In this document: positions 38,601 through 46,366 of the stretch, piece by piece
Layout of the letters: every line of letters begins with the position of its first letter
How positions within the stretch are numbered: position 1 is the stretch's first letter
From: Pelagicoccus sp. SDUM812005
Lineage (GTDB): Bacteria; Verrucomicrobiota; Verrucomicrobiia; Opitutales; Opitutaceae
NCBI RefSeq assembly: GCF_031127875.1
Contig: NZ_JARXIA010000001.1
Span: 1 to 64,000, forward strand
Length of the DNA: 64,000 bases
Direction of reading: 5' to 3'
The notes under the pieces: model-generated
Databases searched by the model: none
The model's input: only the letters and a program-made list of their open reading frames with translations
What the model was told of the DNA's origin: nothing
Translations under genes and position numbers: made by a program

Positions 38601-38990
38601 GTCGTTTAGGGCTTCGTAGCGCAGGCCGGAGTCGCCTTCGAAATGGAGCCGGCCGATGGTGCCGTACCCGGCCGCAAATACGCCGTATTCGGTCCAGGTC
38701 ACGCATTTGACCTTCTGTTGGGTGGATGGAGTTTCGAGAAGATGGTTCCAGCTGGTGCCGTCGAAGCTGTGCAGCCCGTTTTCGCAGCCGAAGAAAAGCC
38801 GTCCGTCGGGGGCGGTGGTGATGAAGTTGGCCCGCGAGCTGTTCTCGATATCCTTCTCCTCGTAGATCTGGTAGAAGGGGATGCCGTTGAGGCGCGGCGG
38901 AGGCGGGGAGCTGAGGAGTTCGGACTGGCCGAGGCAGGCGGTAACGGAGACCCCGAAGGCGAGGAAGAGCGGCGCGACAAAGCGAATCAT
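35622..38990 (-). CDS. Two-component sensor kinase with periplasmic beta-propeller
   Basis: A 1122-residue membrane sensor kinase. Signal peptide (1-20), a periplasmic region of propeller-type repeats with recurring G-x-L-x-F/V-x-F motifs (about 30-680), a Y_Y_Y-like domain (about 690-750, ending YTLRIRSRPH), one membrane helix (about 755-777, AYLLYACAFVALLLFGYSLFA), a coiled coil, an unusual H-box (VLHNVGNVLNSINV, His near 845) and a HATPase domain (about 950-1110; DNGIGI, GHGFGMHSC). The layout resembles hybrid sensors of polysaccharide breakdown in Bacteroidetes, but it has no C-terminal receiver. The start at 38990 precedes the signal peptide. It follows the hybrid kinase gene by 14 bp. 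Confidence 0.9.
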   Translation of the reverse strand: MIRFVAPLFLAFGVSVTACLGQSELLSSPPPPRLNGIPFYQIYEEKDIENSSRANFITTAPDGRLFFGCENGLHSFDGTSWNHLLETPSTQQKVKCVTWTEYGVFAAGYGTIGRLHFEGDSGLRYEALNDSPLTKRSGEFYSKIHRLGNKLYFIGERSVAHLDLDTLELGATAFEAWVKGSAIYQGKLLVATTRDGIVQFDGNERAVLPAFQGFIDKRVILNIEVSEAGEVYFATESNELYQVPAGAPLEAFAPFPFRPDGAIRDLEFVTPEKLAISVAHQGIYFLDNAGQVLSTLDRSFDYRWGGANALHRDPSGTLWVQFNSTVGKVIANSPVSQIDERLTKGIEYPIAHEVDGQVYLRTKGRLLKPDFCEDGSLQGFADALPGFNRSIDAASAIQDGIYLQGEASTYFHTQGQTTELGKTGRIERMTPFEGDANKLFAATPDSLLVLQARADSIEVLSQTSHQAGHINKVARAYHDVFWLEIGIGQIARAQVANGTIDYQLFNRDHGLPLAWIAVWEHEGEVLFTSSKGIYRFEPNSQRFVATDILEQHLPASGIFHRVATDPHGNIWASYEKSNYILWKQGDGAYLKDSHSLSQLGDQFFNQFKFLSNGDTLLLSATELFHIEGAKLSPPSPKTEPNLSLFEISDLEGSAIYYLNSGIGKLPESLEFPSGQRNLSIRVGATRSSTIKAPQYQYLLEGMSKDWSKWSSSNEVSFTKLDAGSYTLRIRSRPHASAEPEEIAIPLHIAPTFFETPIAYLLYACAFVALLLFGYSLFAKNLKKTNLKLERMVNERTREIENKNSELQRNANELSKTLDELRSAQGLLMGASRKAGMAEVATNVLHNVGNVLNSINVSLLAVSERLSQQRINKLVRVSKMINDHQHDLAHFLTNDPKGKAIPEYLMQLSSVLGDDHSRYLLEVDCMQENIEHVKKIIATQQTHAKTVDVCQPIKVESLVNDALEMITGDLEHSFFEIVRDFEPDLEIVSDKHSLLQMITNFVKNAKEAIIESEKPLGLITISAHTDPENDCVRIQISDNGIGIAQENERKIFTHGFTTKADGHGFGMHSCAIAARNLGGNLQISSEGLGKGATVTLELPRSPNGDADRRHANRLSGDSPFAKN

Positions 38991-39004
38991 CTTTATCGTG
39001 TTTG

Positions 39005-40843
39005 CTAGTGGGAGGAAGGGGAGGGCTTTTGCGGACGGTTGATCCAGCGCTCGAGCGTTTCGGCCAGCTCGTTGACGCGGAGCGGCTTGGTGAGGAAGTC
39101 GTCCATGCCTGCGTTCCTGCATTGCTCCCGAACGTCGGTGAAGGCGTTGGCGGTGAGGGCCACGATGGGAACTTCGCTGCGTGGGCCGTCGGTCTGCCGG
39201 ATCTTCTGGGTCGCTTCCATGCCGTCGAGCTCGGGCATCTGCAAGTCCATGAGGACTAGGTCGAAGTCTTGGCTAGTGGCGGTTTCGAAGGCTTCGCGTC
39301 CGTTGGTGGCGAGGGTGACGTCGAGCTTCATCTGTTGGAGGAAGCGCTTGCCGAGCTTGCGGTTGATGGCGTTGTCGTCGACGAGCAGGACTCGCTTCTC
39401 TCCGAAATTTTGGTGGACCGCCTTGTGCACGCGGGCGGCTTCCTGCTTCTTGGTTTGGGTCTTTTCGATGGCGACGCCTTGGACGCTGTCTTCGGGCAGC
39501 GGCAGATCGAGCACGAAGGCGAAGCAGGAGCCTTTTCCGAGTTCGCTGCTGACCTCGATGCGAGCGTCCATGGCGTCGGCGAGGAGTTTGCAGATGGCGA
39601 GTCCGAGTCCGGTGCCGCCGTATTCGCGGGTGGTGGAGGAGTCGGCCTGCATGAAGGCGGAGAAGAGGCGGTCAACGGTTTCGGGGGCCATGCCGATGCC
39701 TTCGTCGATGATTTCGATCCGCAAGGTGGCGGAGCTTTCGCGGATGGCGTCAGCTTTGATGGCGAGGGTCACGGTGCCGTCCCGGCCGAACTTGAAGGCG
39801 TTGTTGAGGAGGTTGAGTACGACCTGGCGGATGCGGGCGGGGTCGCCGACGACGAGTTCGGGGAGCTTCTCGTCCTGTTGCAGCTTGAGGTCGATGTTCA
39901 TGCCGGATTGGGCGGTGTCCATCAGGTTGGTGCATTCTCGGGCCAGGTCCCGGAGGGAGAAGGGGATCTGTTCCAGGTCGAGTTGGCCGCTCTCGTACTT
40001 TGAGTAGTCGAGGATGTCGTTGATGATGATCATCAGGGCGTCGCCGCTCTTTTGGATGATGCTGGCGAACTCGAGGTCGGATTCCGGCAAGCTGGAATTG
40101 TGGTTGAGCATGTGGGAGGCGCCGATGATCCCGTTGAGGGTGGTGCGTATCTCGTGGCTCATGGTCGCGAGGAAGCGACCTTTGGCGCGTTCGGCAGCCC
40201 TGGCTTCGGCGACCGCGGTTTGCAGCTCGGTGTTGAGGGCCTTGAGGCTTTGGTTGGCTTCCGTGATTTGCTGGGTGCGGTCCGCGACTTTCTGCTCGAG
40301 CTCGGCGAGCAGGTTGCGGGTCCGCTTTTCGGTATGCCACTTTTCGCTCAGGGCGACGGCGAGCTGGTAGACCTCGGCTTGGTCGAAGGGCTTCTTGAGG
40401 ATGAGCAACCGATCGGTGTGGCCGACTCGCTCGATGATCTCGCGCCAGGAGTAGTCGGAGTAGGCGCTGCAGATGACGAGCTGGATGTGCGGGTCGGACT
40501 TCGAGATTTCCTCGACGGTCTTGAGCCCGTCCCATCCGGGCGGCATGCGCATGTCGACGAAGGCGACGGAGTAGGGGGTACCGTTCGCGCGGGCGGCCGA
40601 GATTTGCGAGAGTCCTTCTTCGCCTTGGTAGGCGTGTCCGATCTCGAAGTTGAATTGGGGGGAGGAGGCTCGGGAAGGCGAGGGCTCTTCCTCGAACATG
40701 AGCCGGTCTAGCTCCTCGAGGGCGAGCTCGCTTTCGCTGGAGCTGGTGGGGGCGAGCACCTTTTCGAAGTCGGAGTGGATCGATTCGGTGTCGTCTATAA
40801 CGATGATGCGCCGAGGCAGCGCGTTAGGGCGCTGCTCACTCAT
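39005..40843 (-). CDS. Soluble hybrid kinase, REC-HisKA-HATPase-REC
   Basis: A 612-residue cytosolic protein. Receiver 1 (about 12-170) has phospho-acceptor D97 (FVDMRMPPG) and an inserted acidic loop; a coiled coil leads to HisKA with H230 (MSHEIRTTLNG; the usual Pro after Thr is Thr) and a HATPase domain (DEGIGM, GGTGLGLAI); receiver 2 (about 485-605) has D533 (LMDLQMPELDG). No membrane segment or DNA-binding output is visible, so it most likely relays phosphate. It is the first gene of a two-gene operon with the propeller sensor, and the two may form one relay. Confidence 0.92.
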   Translation of the reverse strand: MSEQRPNALPRRIIVIDDTESIHSDFEKVLAPTSSSESELALEELDRLMFEEEPSPSRASSPQFNFEIGHAYQGEEGLSQISAARANGTPYSVAFVDMRMPPGWDGLKTVEEISKSDPHIQLVICSAYSDYSWREIIERVGHTDRLLILKKPFDQAEVYQLAVALSEKWHTEKRTRNLLAELEQKVADRTQQITEANQSLKALNTELQTAVAEARAAERAKGRFLATMSHEIRTTLNGIIGASHMLNHNSSLPESDLEFASIIQKSGDALMIIINDILDYSKYESGQLDLEQIPFSLRDLARECTNLMDTAQSGMNIDLKLQQDEKLPELVVGDPARIRQVVLNLLNNAFKFGRDGTVTLAIKADAIRESSATLRIEIIDEGIGMAPETVDRLFSAFMQADSSTTREYGGTGLGLAICKLLADAMDARIEVSSELGKGSCFAFVLDLPLPEDSVQGVAIEKTQTKKQEAARVHKAVHQNFGEKRVLLVDDNAINRKLGKRFLQQMKLDVTLATNGREAFETATSQDFDLVLMDLQMPELDGMEATQKIRQTDGPRSEVPIVALTANAFTDVREQCRNAGMDDFLTKPLRVNELAETLERWINRPQKPSPSSH

Positions 40844-41337
40844 CGGCGGGGCAAGGGGTTGATGCTGCGATTCGTCGCATAAGGTTGGTTTGAGGTGTGT
40901 GGGAGCGAGCGCTGGCTCGGGGCGCTCGAAGAGTCAGTAGAGTTAGACTTCGGCGGGGCTGCCAGCTTTCTAAGGCGTTCGGGAGGGCTGCGGGCCCTTT
41001 TGAAACTACTTTTACCGGCGGGGAGTCGCCTTCGGGGCAAAGCGCAACCTGCGGGCGGTCCGGAGCGCTTCGAATTCAGCTGCGGCGCGAGCTTGGATCG
41101 GGCCTGGAGCAAGGACGGACTATGTCTTTAAATCTCAAGGCCTTTAGCCTTGACATCGAAGAGGTCAAAAAGGGTATTAGCCCCCTTTTCTGACAGCGGT
41201 TGCCTGCCCTGTCGTGCCTACTTTTTACGATCCCGTTCCTGGGGATACTTGCGCCAAGACGAACTCAGAGTATTAACATCTAGCACTGCAACGATGCCTT
41301 CCCGGTCAAATAGTCCGGCTGGCCCCTCTTTTGACAT
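40844..41337. other. Long non-coding region before the oxidase operon
   Basis: 494 bp between the divergent hybrid-kinase gene and the cytochrome operon. The left 260 bp is GC-rich. At 41135-41153 TCAAGGC and GCCTTGA form a perfect 7-bp hairpin, which lies inside a 23-codon open frame with a Shine-Dalgarno (41122-41193). The last 140 bp, AT-richer, probably carries the operon promoter; I see no certain -35/-10 pair. Confidence 0.5.
41122..41193 (+). CDS. Possible leader peptide upstream of the oxidase operon
   Basis: A 23-codon frame (starts MSLNLKAF, ends GISPLF) with AAGGA six bases before its ATG, in a genome where such sites are uncommon. A 7-bp hairpin overlaps codons 5-11. It ends 144 bp before the cytochrome c gene. 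A regulatory leader is possible; chance cannot be excluded. Confidence 0.25.
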   Translation: MSLNLKAFSLDIEEVKKGISPLF

Positions 41338-41991
41338 ATGAAATCGATTATCTCGTCTCTCTCGAAGACTGCTTTCCGGCTCGCGATGGTCGGATTTTTG
41401 GCGTCCCTAGGATCCGCTGTTTCCCATGCGAACGATGAGCGTGGCAAGCAGCTCTACGCGAACTGCGTCGCTTGCCACCAGGCGGACGGATCTGGCCTGA
41501 AGCTTCTCAACGCGCCTGCGATCGCTGGGCTTTCCGAGAAGTACGTCGCCGCTCAGATCGCCAAGTTCAAGGCAGGGCACCGCGGCGGAGATCCACGCGA
41601 CACCTCCGGTCTGCAGATGCGTCCCATGGCGAGCCTCTTGGCTTCCGAAGCGGACATCGCGGCCGTGTCGAAGTACGTGGCGTCGCTTGAGCCGAAGCCA
41701 ATCGCGGCCACCCTCGAAGGCGGCAACGCGGAGCGCGGCAAGGCCCTCTACGCGACTTGCCAAGCCTGCCACGGCGCCGACGGAGCGGGCAACGACCTGC
41801 TCAACGCTCCCTCCCTGCTGAACCAGCACGACTGGTACCACGTAGCCCAGCTGCAAAAGTTCAAGGATGGCGTGCGCGGCTCGAACCCGCAGGACACCAC
41901 GGGAGCCCAGATGCGTCCGATGGCCATGATGCTGACCGACGAGCAGGCCGTTAAGGACGTCGTCGCCTACATCCAAACCCTTTCGAACTAA
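41338..41991 (+). CDS. Dihaem cytochrome c (c4-like)
   Basis: A 217-residue exported protein with a signal peptide (about 1-31, ending VSHAND) and two similar haem domains: CVACH (C43, C46, H47) and CQACH (C141, C144, H145), each followed by a matching MRPMA segment that supplies the Met ligand. This is the c4/c553 pattern, a periplasmic electron donor to terminal oxidases. It is the first gene of the oxidase operon, so it probably feeds electrons to the CuA site of subunit II. Confidence 0.93.
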   Translation: MKSIISSLSKTAFRLAMVGFLASLGSAVSHANDERGKQLYANCVACHQADGSGLKLLNAPAIAGLSEKYVAAQIAKFKAGHRGGDPRDTSGLQMRPMASLLASEADIAAVSKYVASLEPKPIAATLEGGNAERGKALYATCQACHGADGAGNDLLNAPSLLNQHDWYHVAQLQKFKDGVRGSNPQDTTGAQMRPMAMMLTDEQAVKDVVAYIQTLSN

Positions 41992-42033
41992 GGTTCGTTG
42001 TATTTCTCCTCCTTCTAACCGCCTGACAGAATA

Positions 42034-42174
42034 ATGAGCGAAGAGCCCACCGAAATTGATCCGCAACAAGAGCAGTACGTGTACGCAGTCACGCGTCGGC
42101 TCTTCAAATATACCTTGGTCGGAACGGTTCTGTTCTCTGCCACGATATTGTGTTTTTGGTATTTCTTCGTGTAG
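42034..42174 (+). CDS. 46-residue single-span membrane protein in oxidase operon
   Basis: A short gene, ATG at 42034 to TAG at 42172, translating to an acidic N-terminus (MSEEPTEIDPQQEQYVY), a basic VTRRLFKY junction and one membrane helix (about 25-46, TLVGTVLFSATILCFWYFFV). It fills the gap between cytochrome c and subunit II exactly (42 bp after the first, 45 bp before the second), and the N-in charge pattern suits an integral membrane peptide. It may be a small accessory subunit or assembly factor of the oxidase, comparable in size to CcoQ/CtaF-type subunits but without recognisable similarity. Confidence 0.7.
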   Translation: MSEEPTEIDPQQEQYVYAVTRRLFKYTLVGTVLFSATILCFWYFFV

Positions 42175-42219
42175 GCGGCCTGACCGTCTGGCCTACGATC
42201 TTAACCTAATCCGTCTCCC

Positions 42220-42954
42220 ATGCTAGAGTACTTCCTTCCTAGAGCATCTTCATTTGCCGGAAGCATCGACCACCTGTTTGATTTGATCACCTACCTGGTC
42301 ATGTTCTGGTTCTTGCTGACCTTCGCGTTCTTCCTGTACGTCGTCTTCCGTTTTCGTGCCAAGCCGGGCCAAAAGGCTCAGTACATCACCGGGGAAACGC
42401 ACAAGCAGAAGCAAGCGATCGAAATTCCTCACTACCTCATCCTGGTCTGCGACTTGGCTATCCTCTTCTACACCTTCAAGGTGTGGCACGAAGTTAAGAT
42501 CGACATGCCGGAGTACGACGAGCAGGTGCGAGTCATTTCCCAGCAGTGGGCTTGGACCTTCGAGCACGCGGGAGCGGACGGAGTCTTGGACACCGAAGAC
42601 GACATCGTGCTGATCAACGAGATGGTCCTCAAGAAGGACACGCAGTACCAGTACGAGCTGCAGGCCTTGGACGTGATGCACAGCTTCTCGATCCCGGTTT
42701 TCCGCCTCAAGCAGGATTCGGTTCCCGGACGCAAGATCTTCGGCCACTTCAAGCCCATCCTGGAAGGGGAGTGGGATATCCAGTGCGCCGAGATGTGCGG
42801 CTACGGACATGGTTTCATGCCGGCGCGCGTCATCATCAAATCTGCTGAGGAATACGACGCTTGGATCGCTGAGAACACTCCAGCGCACCTGAAGCAAGAC
42901 ACCGCTTACGCTACTACAGAATCTGAATCGAAGGAGGCGCCTAACAATGGCTGA
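42220..42954 (+). CDS. coxB: Cytochrome c oxidase subunit II
   Basis: A 244-residue CuA subunit that takes electrons from cytochrome c. Two N-terminal membrane helices (about 20-45 and 68-88) anchor a periplasmic cupredoxin domain. CuA ligands are complete: H154 (DVMHSFSIP), C189, E191 (carbonyl), C193, H197 and M200 in QCAEMCGYGHGFM. The aromatic electron-entry patch QQWAWTF is present. There is no fused cytochrome c domain, so it is not a caa3-type subunit II; the separate dihaem cytochrome takes that role. The 3' end overlaps the subunit I start by 8 bp. Confidence 0.96.
   Translation: MLEYFLPRASSFAGSIDHLFDLITYLVMFWFLLTFAFFLYVVFRFRAKPGQKAQYITGETHKQKQAIEIPHYLILVCDLAILFYTFKVWHEVKIDMPEYDEQVRVISQQWAWTFEHAGADGVLDTEDDIVLINEMVLKKDTQYQYELQALDVMHSFSIPVFRLKQDSVPGRKIFGHFKPILEGEWDIQCAEMCGYGHGFMPARVIIKSAEEYDAWIAENTPAHLKQDTAYATTESESKEAPNNG
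42931..42937 (+). promoter_or_regulatory. Strong Shine-Dalgarno of coxA inside coxB
   Basis: AAGGAGG lies 9 bases before the coxA ATG, within the last codons of coxB. It stands out because most genes here have none, and it fits re-initiation for a highly expressed subunit. Confidence 0.8.
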
Positions 42955-44668
42955 TACCGCAACTGCAACGGCTACTGTCGACCATCACGACGACCACGGC
43001 CACACTGAATCTTTCTGGAGCAAGTACTGCTTCTCCACTGACCACAAGATCATCGGCTTCCAGTACCTCTTCACAGGTATGGCGATGGGACTTATCGGAG
43101 GCTTCTTCTCCTATGTCTTCCGCATGCATCTTGCCTTCCCTGGCTCCTCGATCCCGTTCTTCGGGGTGGTTTCGCCGGCGGCTTACAACTCTCTGGTGAC
43201 CAACCATGGAACGATCATGATCTTCTGGGTAGCGATGCCTGTCTTGATCGCTGCCTTGGGTAACTTCCTTATCCCGCTGATGATCGGCTGCGACGATATG
43301 GTCTTTCCGAAGATCAACCGTCTTTCCTACCAGATCTTCTTGATCAGCGCCATCGTGCTCATCGCTTCCTTCTTCGTCCCTCAGGGCGGCTTCGGCGGCG
43401 CTTGGACGGCCTATCCGCCTTTGTCTGCCGAATCCCAATACAACGGAACGCCCTTTGGCGCCCCGATGTGGCTGATAGCGGTGACCTTGGAAATCGTGGC
43501 CTTCCTCTTGGGCGGTATCAACTTCATCACTACCGTGATGAATGCCCGCGCCAAGGGAATGAAGCTCTACGACATTCCGATGGTTGTCTGGATGATCGTT
43601 ATCGCATCCATCCTCTTCATGGCCTCGGTTGGTCCTCTGGTTGCCGGCGCCGTAATGCTCCTCTTCGACCAGACGCTCGGCACGGGATTCTTCGATCCTG
43701 CAGCGGGCGGCGACCCGGTCATGTGGCAGCACTTGTTCTGGTTCTTCGGTCACCCTGAAGTTTACGTGGTACTGCTTCCAGCGATGGGAGTGGTGGCCGA
43801 AATCATCTGTACCTTCTCCCGCAAGAAGCTCTTCGGCTACAAGATGATCCTCTACAGCTCCATTGGCTTGGGCATTCTCAGCTTCTTCGTTTGGGCTCAC
43901 CACCAGTTCATCTCCGGGGTGGATCCGCGCGCAACCTACCTGTTCACGACGACGACGCTTTTGATCTCCATCCCGGTGGCCCTGATGCTTTTCGCCTTCA
44001 TCGGCACGTTGTGGGGAGGTTCGATCCGTTTCACCACTCCGATGCTGTTCGCTCTGTCCTTCATCGCTGAATTCCTCATCGGCGGTGTGACGGGCATCTG
44101 GCTCGGCTCGAGCGGTACCGACATCTACTTGCACGACACTTACTTCGTATTGGCTCACTTCCACTACACCTTCGTGCCGATCGCGATCATCGGAACCTTC
44201 TCGGCCCTGTACTACTGGTTCCCGAAGATGTTCGGTCGCAAGCTCAACGAGTTCTGGGGCAAGATCCACTTCTGGGGTACGATCATCCCGTTCAACGGCA
44301 TCTTCCTTCCGCTCTTCGTGTTGGGAGCCGCGGGACAGCACCGCCGTATCGCCGGCTACACTGCGTATCCGGACCTCTACACCGAGAACTTCCAGGACCT
44401 GCGCGTATTCGCCACCGGTTCGCTCATCGTTCTCATCCTCTTCCAGATTCCATTCTTCATCAACTTCATCGTTAGCTTGAAGCGCGGCCAGAAAGCCGGA
44501 CCCAATCCTTGGAAGGCCAACACGCTCGAGTGGGTGGCACCATCGCCTCCACCGCACGGAAACTTCGGCGACAACCTCCCGCAAGTTTACCGCGGCCCTT
44601 ACGAATTCTCGGTCGAAGGACGCGAGGAAGACTACTGGCCACAGAACGAGCCTGATAAATCCAAGTAA
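42947..44668 (+). CDS. coxA: Cytochrome c oxidase subunit I
   Basis: A 573-residue haem-copper oxidase core with 12 membrane helices, reducing oxygen to water and pumping protons. A His/Asp-rich N-terminus (DHHDDHGH) precedes the helices. Visible ligands: NHGTIMIFW (low-spin haem His), FFGHPEVYVVLLP with the Cu-B His cross-linked to Tyr and the D-channel Glu, which marks type A1, then WAHHQFISG (two Cu-B His) and LAHFHYTF (haem a3 and a His). C-ending codons (ATC, TTC) dominate, as in strongly expressed genes. Confidence 0.97.
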   Translation: MADTATATATVDHHDDHGHTESFWSKYCFSTDHKIIGFQYLFTGMAMGLIGGFFSYVFRMHLAFPGSSIPFFGVVSPAAYNSLVTNHGTIMIFWVAMPVLIAALGNFLIPLMIGCDDMVFPKINRLSYQIFLISAIVLIASFFVPQGGFGGAWTAYPPLSAESQYNGTPFGAPMWLIAVTLEIVAFLLGGINFITTVMNARAKGMKLYDIPMVVWMIVIASILFMASVGPLVAGAVMLLFDQTLGTGFFDPAAGGDPVMWQHLFWFFGHPEVYVVLLPAMGVVAEIICTFSRKKLFGYKMILYSSIGLGILSFFVWAHHQFISGVDPRATYLFTTTTLLISIPVALMLFAFIGTLWGGSIRFTTPMLFALSFIAEFLIGGVTGIWLGSSGTDIYLHDTYFVLAHFHYTFVPIAIIGTFSALYYWFPKMFGRKLNEFWGKIHFWGTIIPFNGIFLPLFVLGAAGQHRRIAGYTAYPDLYTENFQDLRVFATGSLIVLILFQIPFFINFIVSLKRGQKAGPNPWKANTLEWVAPSPPPHGNFGDNLPQVYRGPYEFSVEGREEDYWPQNEPDKSK

Positions 44669-44694
44669 TTCAACGTAACCTCTTTCTAGATACA

Positions 44695-45273
44695 ATGGGT
44701 CATAAAATCATTGCAACTGGCAGAAACCGCACAGGAATTCCAACTGGCCGTCTCGCGGTATGGTGGGTTGTCGGTTCTGAAATCGTCATCTTCGGCGGCC
44801 TCATCGCCGCCTATCTCCTGAACCGATTCTTACACGATTCGTGGGCTGTTTCGGCAGCCTACACGAACACCTTCATCGGAGCCGCCAATACGTTTTGGCT
44901 GCTCACTTCCAGCTACTTCGTGGTGCTCGCTCACGCGGCCGCCGAGAAGCGGGATGCCAAGACGGCGAGAAAATACCTCTGGTTTACGATCGGCTTGGGC
45001 GCCTGCTTCATGGGCTTCAAGTCCTACGAGTACGCCTCCGAAATCTCGCACGGCTTTACGATCTTCACCAGTAACTTCTGGAGCTTCTACTACACCGCGA
45101 CTGGCTTGCACGGCTTCCACGTTCTCTGCGGTATGGTGATCATGGCCATCATCGCCGAGAAGGACATCAAGCACGAGCAGAACTGGCACCGCGTGGAGAA
45201 CATCGGTATCTATTGGCACTTCGTGGATATCGTTTGGATCTTCCTCTTCCCACTGCTCTACATCGCCAAGTAG
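44695..45273 (+). CDS. coxC: Cytochrome c oxidase subunit III, first paralogue
   Basis: A 192-residue membrane protein with about five helices of the subunit III family; WWVVGSEIVIFGGLIAAYLL, TATGLHGFHVLCGMV and IYWHFVDIVWIFLFPLLYI are the usual family motifs (GLHGxHV and YWHFVDxVW). It lacks the first two helices of seven-helix forms, as is common in bacteria. It starts 26 bp after subunit I, without a Shine-Dalgarno. A second, more distant subunit III lies two genes downstream. Confidence 0.94.
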   Translation: MGHKIIATGRNRTGIPTGRLAVWWVVGSEIVIFGGLIAAYLLNRFLHDSWAVSAAYTNTFIGAANTFWLLTSSYFVVLAHAAAEKRDAKTARKYLWFTIGLGACFMGFKSYEYASEISHGFTIFTSNFWSFYYTATGLHGFHVLCGMVIMAIIAEKDIKHEQNWHRVENIGIYWHFVDIVWIFLFPLLYIAK

Positions 45274-45302
45274 TTGAATCTTAATTACGGAAACTATTAG
45301 AC

Positions 45303-45731
45303 ATGGCTTCAGAAAACCATCCAAGTTACTTTAAAATCTATCTGCTGCTGCTCGGACTTTTCGTCGTGAGCGTGCTCGGGCCGGAAGTTGCGCACTGGAT
45401 AGGGCTTGAGGACGATTCGGTTTCGCGAATGATCCTCGTCCTCGTCACGGCTTTCGGTATCGCCTTGGTGAAGGCCTACTACGTCTTGGCGTACTTCATG
45501 CACCTCAAGTTCGAGAAGATCTACGCTCCTTACTTGCTGCTTTCCATGGTAGCGATCCTCTTCGTCTTCTTCTTCGGAACTGCTACGGACTCGATGATGT
45601 CCGAGGGCAAGAACTGGGAGAAGCTGCCGATCGAGTTGCCTGAGGCCAAGGGATTCGACCATCACGGCGAATCGCACGGCGACGACCACGGCGACCATTC
45701 GCAAGACGACCACAGCGGCCACGCCCACTAG
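45303..45731 (+). CDS. Cytochrome c oxidase subunit IV family protein
   Basis: A 142-residue protein with three membrane helices (about 10-30, 42-64 and 75-98) of the bacterial CyoD/CoxD-type subunit IV; ALVKAYYVLAYFMHLKFE is the family motif. The last 35 residues (DHHGESHGDDHGDHSQDDHSGHAH) form a His/Asp-rich tail that may bind copper or zinc. It sits between the two subunit III genes. Confidence 0.9.
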   Translation: MASENHPSYFKIYLLLLGLFVVSVLGPEVAHWIGLEDDSVSRMILVLVTAFGIALVKAYYVLAYFMHLKFEKIYAPYLLLSMVAILFVFFFGTATDSMMSEGKNWEKLPIELPEAKGFDHHGESHGDDHGDHSQDDHSGHAH

Positions 45732-45749
45732 TTGGGCCAAGGCTGACCA

Positions 45750-45757
45750 GGAGGAGG
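45750..45757 (+). promoter_or_regulatory. Shine-Dalgarno of the second subunit III gene
   Basis: GGAGGAGG ends 4-5 bases before the ATG at 45762, one of the few clear ribosome-binding sites in the window. Confidence 0.7.
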
Positions 45758-45761
45758 GAAT

Positions 45762-46358
45762 ATGAGATACGCAGAAGCAGGAATTCAAGGAGAGGGCAGC
45801 TCGGTTCGCGAACCGGCCCTTTCGAACAGCGTGCTAGGGGTCATCGTCTTCATCATGGCGGAGATGATGTTCTTCTTGGGCTTGATCAGCGCCTTCATGA
45901 TTTCCAAGGCGAATGCGGTCGAATGGCCTCCAATCGACCAGCCTCGGCTTCCGATCGGAGCCACCGCCTTCAATACGGCGGTGCTCATGGCGAGCGGTTT
46001 GACCATGTACCTGACGGGACGCGTCTTCCAACGCGAAGGCTTCGGGGACAAGAGCAAGCTGCTGTTCCTGGTGACCTTGGGACTCGGCACCTTTTTCGTG
46101 CTTTTCCAGGGAGTGGAGTGGGTGCGCATCCTTAGCCAAGGCCTGACCATGCAGTCGAGCACCTACGGCGCGTTTTTCTACCTGATCATCGGAGCTCACG
46201 CAGTGCACGCCATCGGTTCCATCGTTGCTCAGGTTCGCCTCTTCTGGAAGTTCCGCAAGGGAACGCTTCGTTTGCAGAGCTTCCGGGCAGGACAGACCTT
46301 TTGGTACTTCGTGGTAGGCGTTTGGCCTATCCTCTACGTTCTCGTTTATCTCGACTAA
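45762..46358 (+). CDS. Haem-copper oxidase subunit III, second paralogue
   Basis: A 198-residue membrane protein of the subunit III superfamily with five helices. The pattern ALSNSVLGVIVFIMAEMMFFLGLISAFMIS, then LFQGVEWVRIL and YLIIGAHAVHAIGS, is related to but clearly different from the subunit III at 44695 and nearer to CyoC/CtaE-like forms. Two such subunits in one operon could alternate or form a six-helix plus accessory arrangement. It ends 8 bp before the last gene of the operon. Confidence 0.88.
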   Translation: MRYAEAGIQGEGSSVREPALSNSVLGVIVFIMAEMMFFLGLISAFMISKANAVEWPPIDQPRLPIGATAFNTAVLMASGLTMYLTGRVFQREGFGDKSKLLFLVTLGLGTFFVLFQGVEWVRILSQGLTMQSSTYGAFFYLIIGAHAVHAIGSIVAQVRLFWKFRKGTLRLQSFRAGQTFWYFVVGVWPILYVLVYLD

Positions 46359-46366
46359 GTTAAGAT

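Noticed and set aside
40140-40165. H-box HEIRTTLNG in the hybrid kinase as an inactivating change
   Set aside because: The His, Glu and Thr of HExxT are present; only the following Pro is changed, which does not by itself remove kinase activity.
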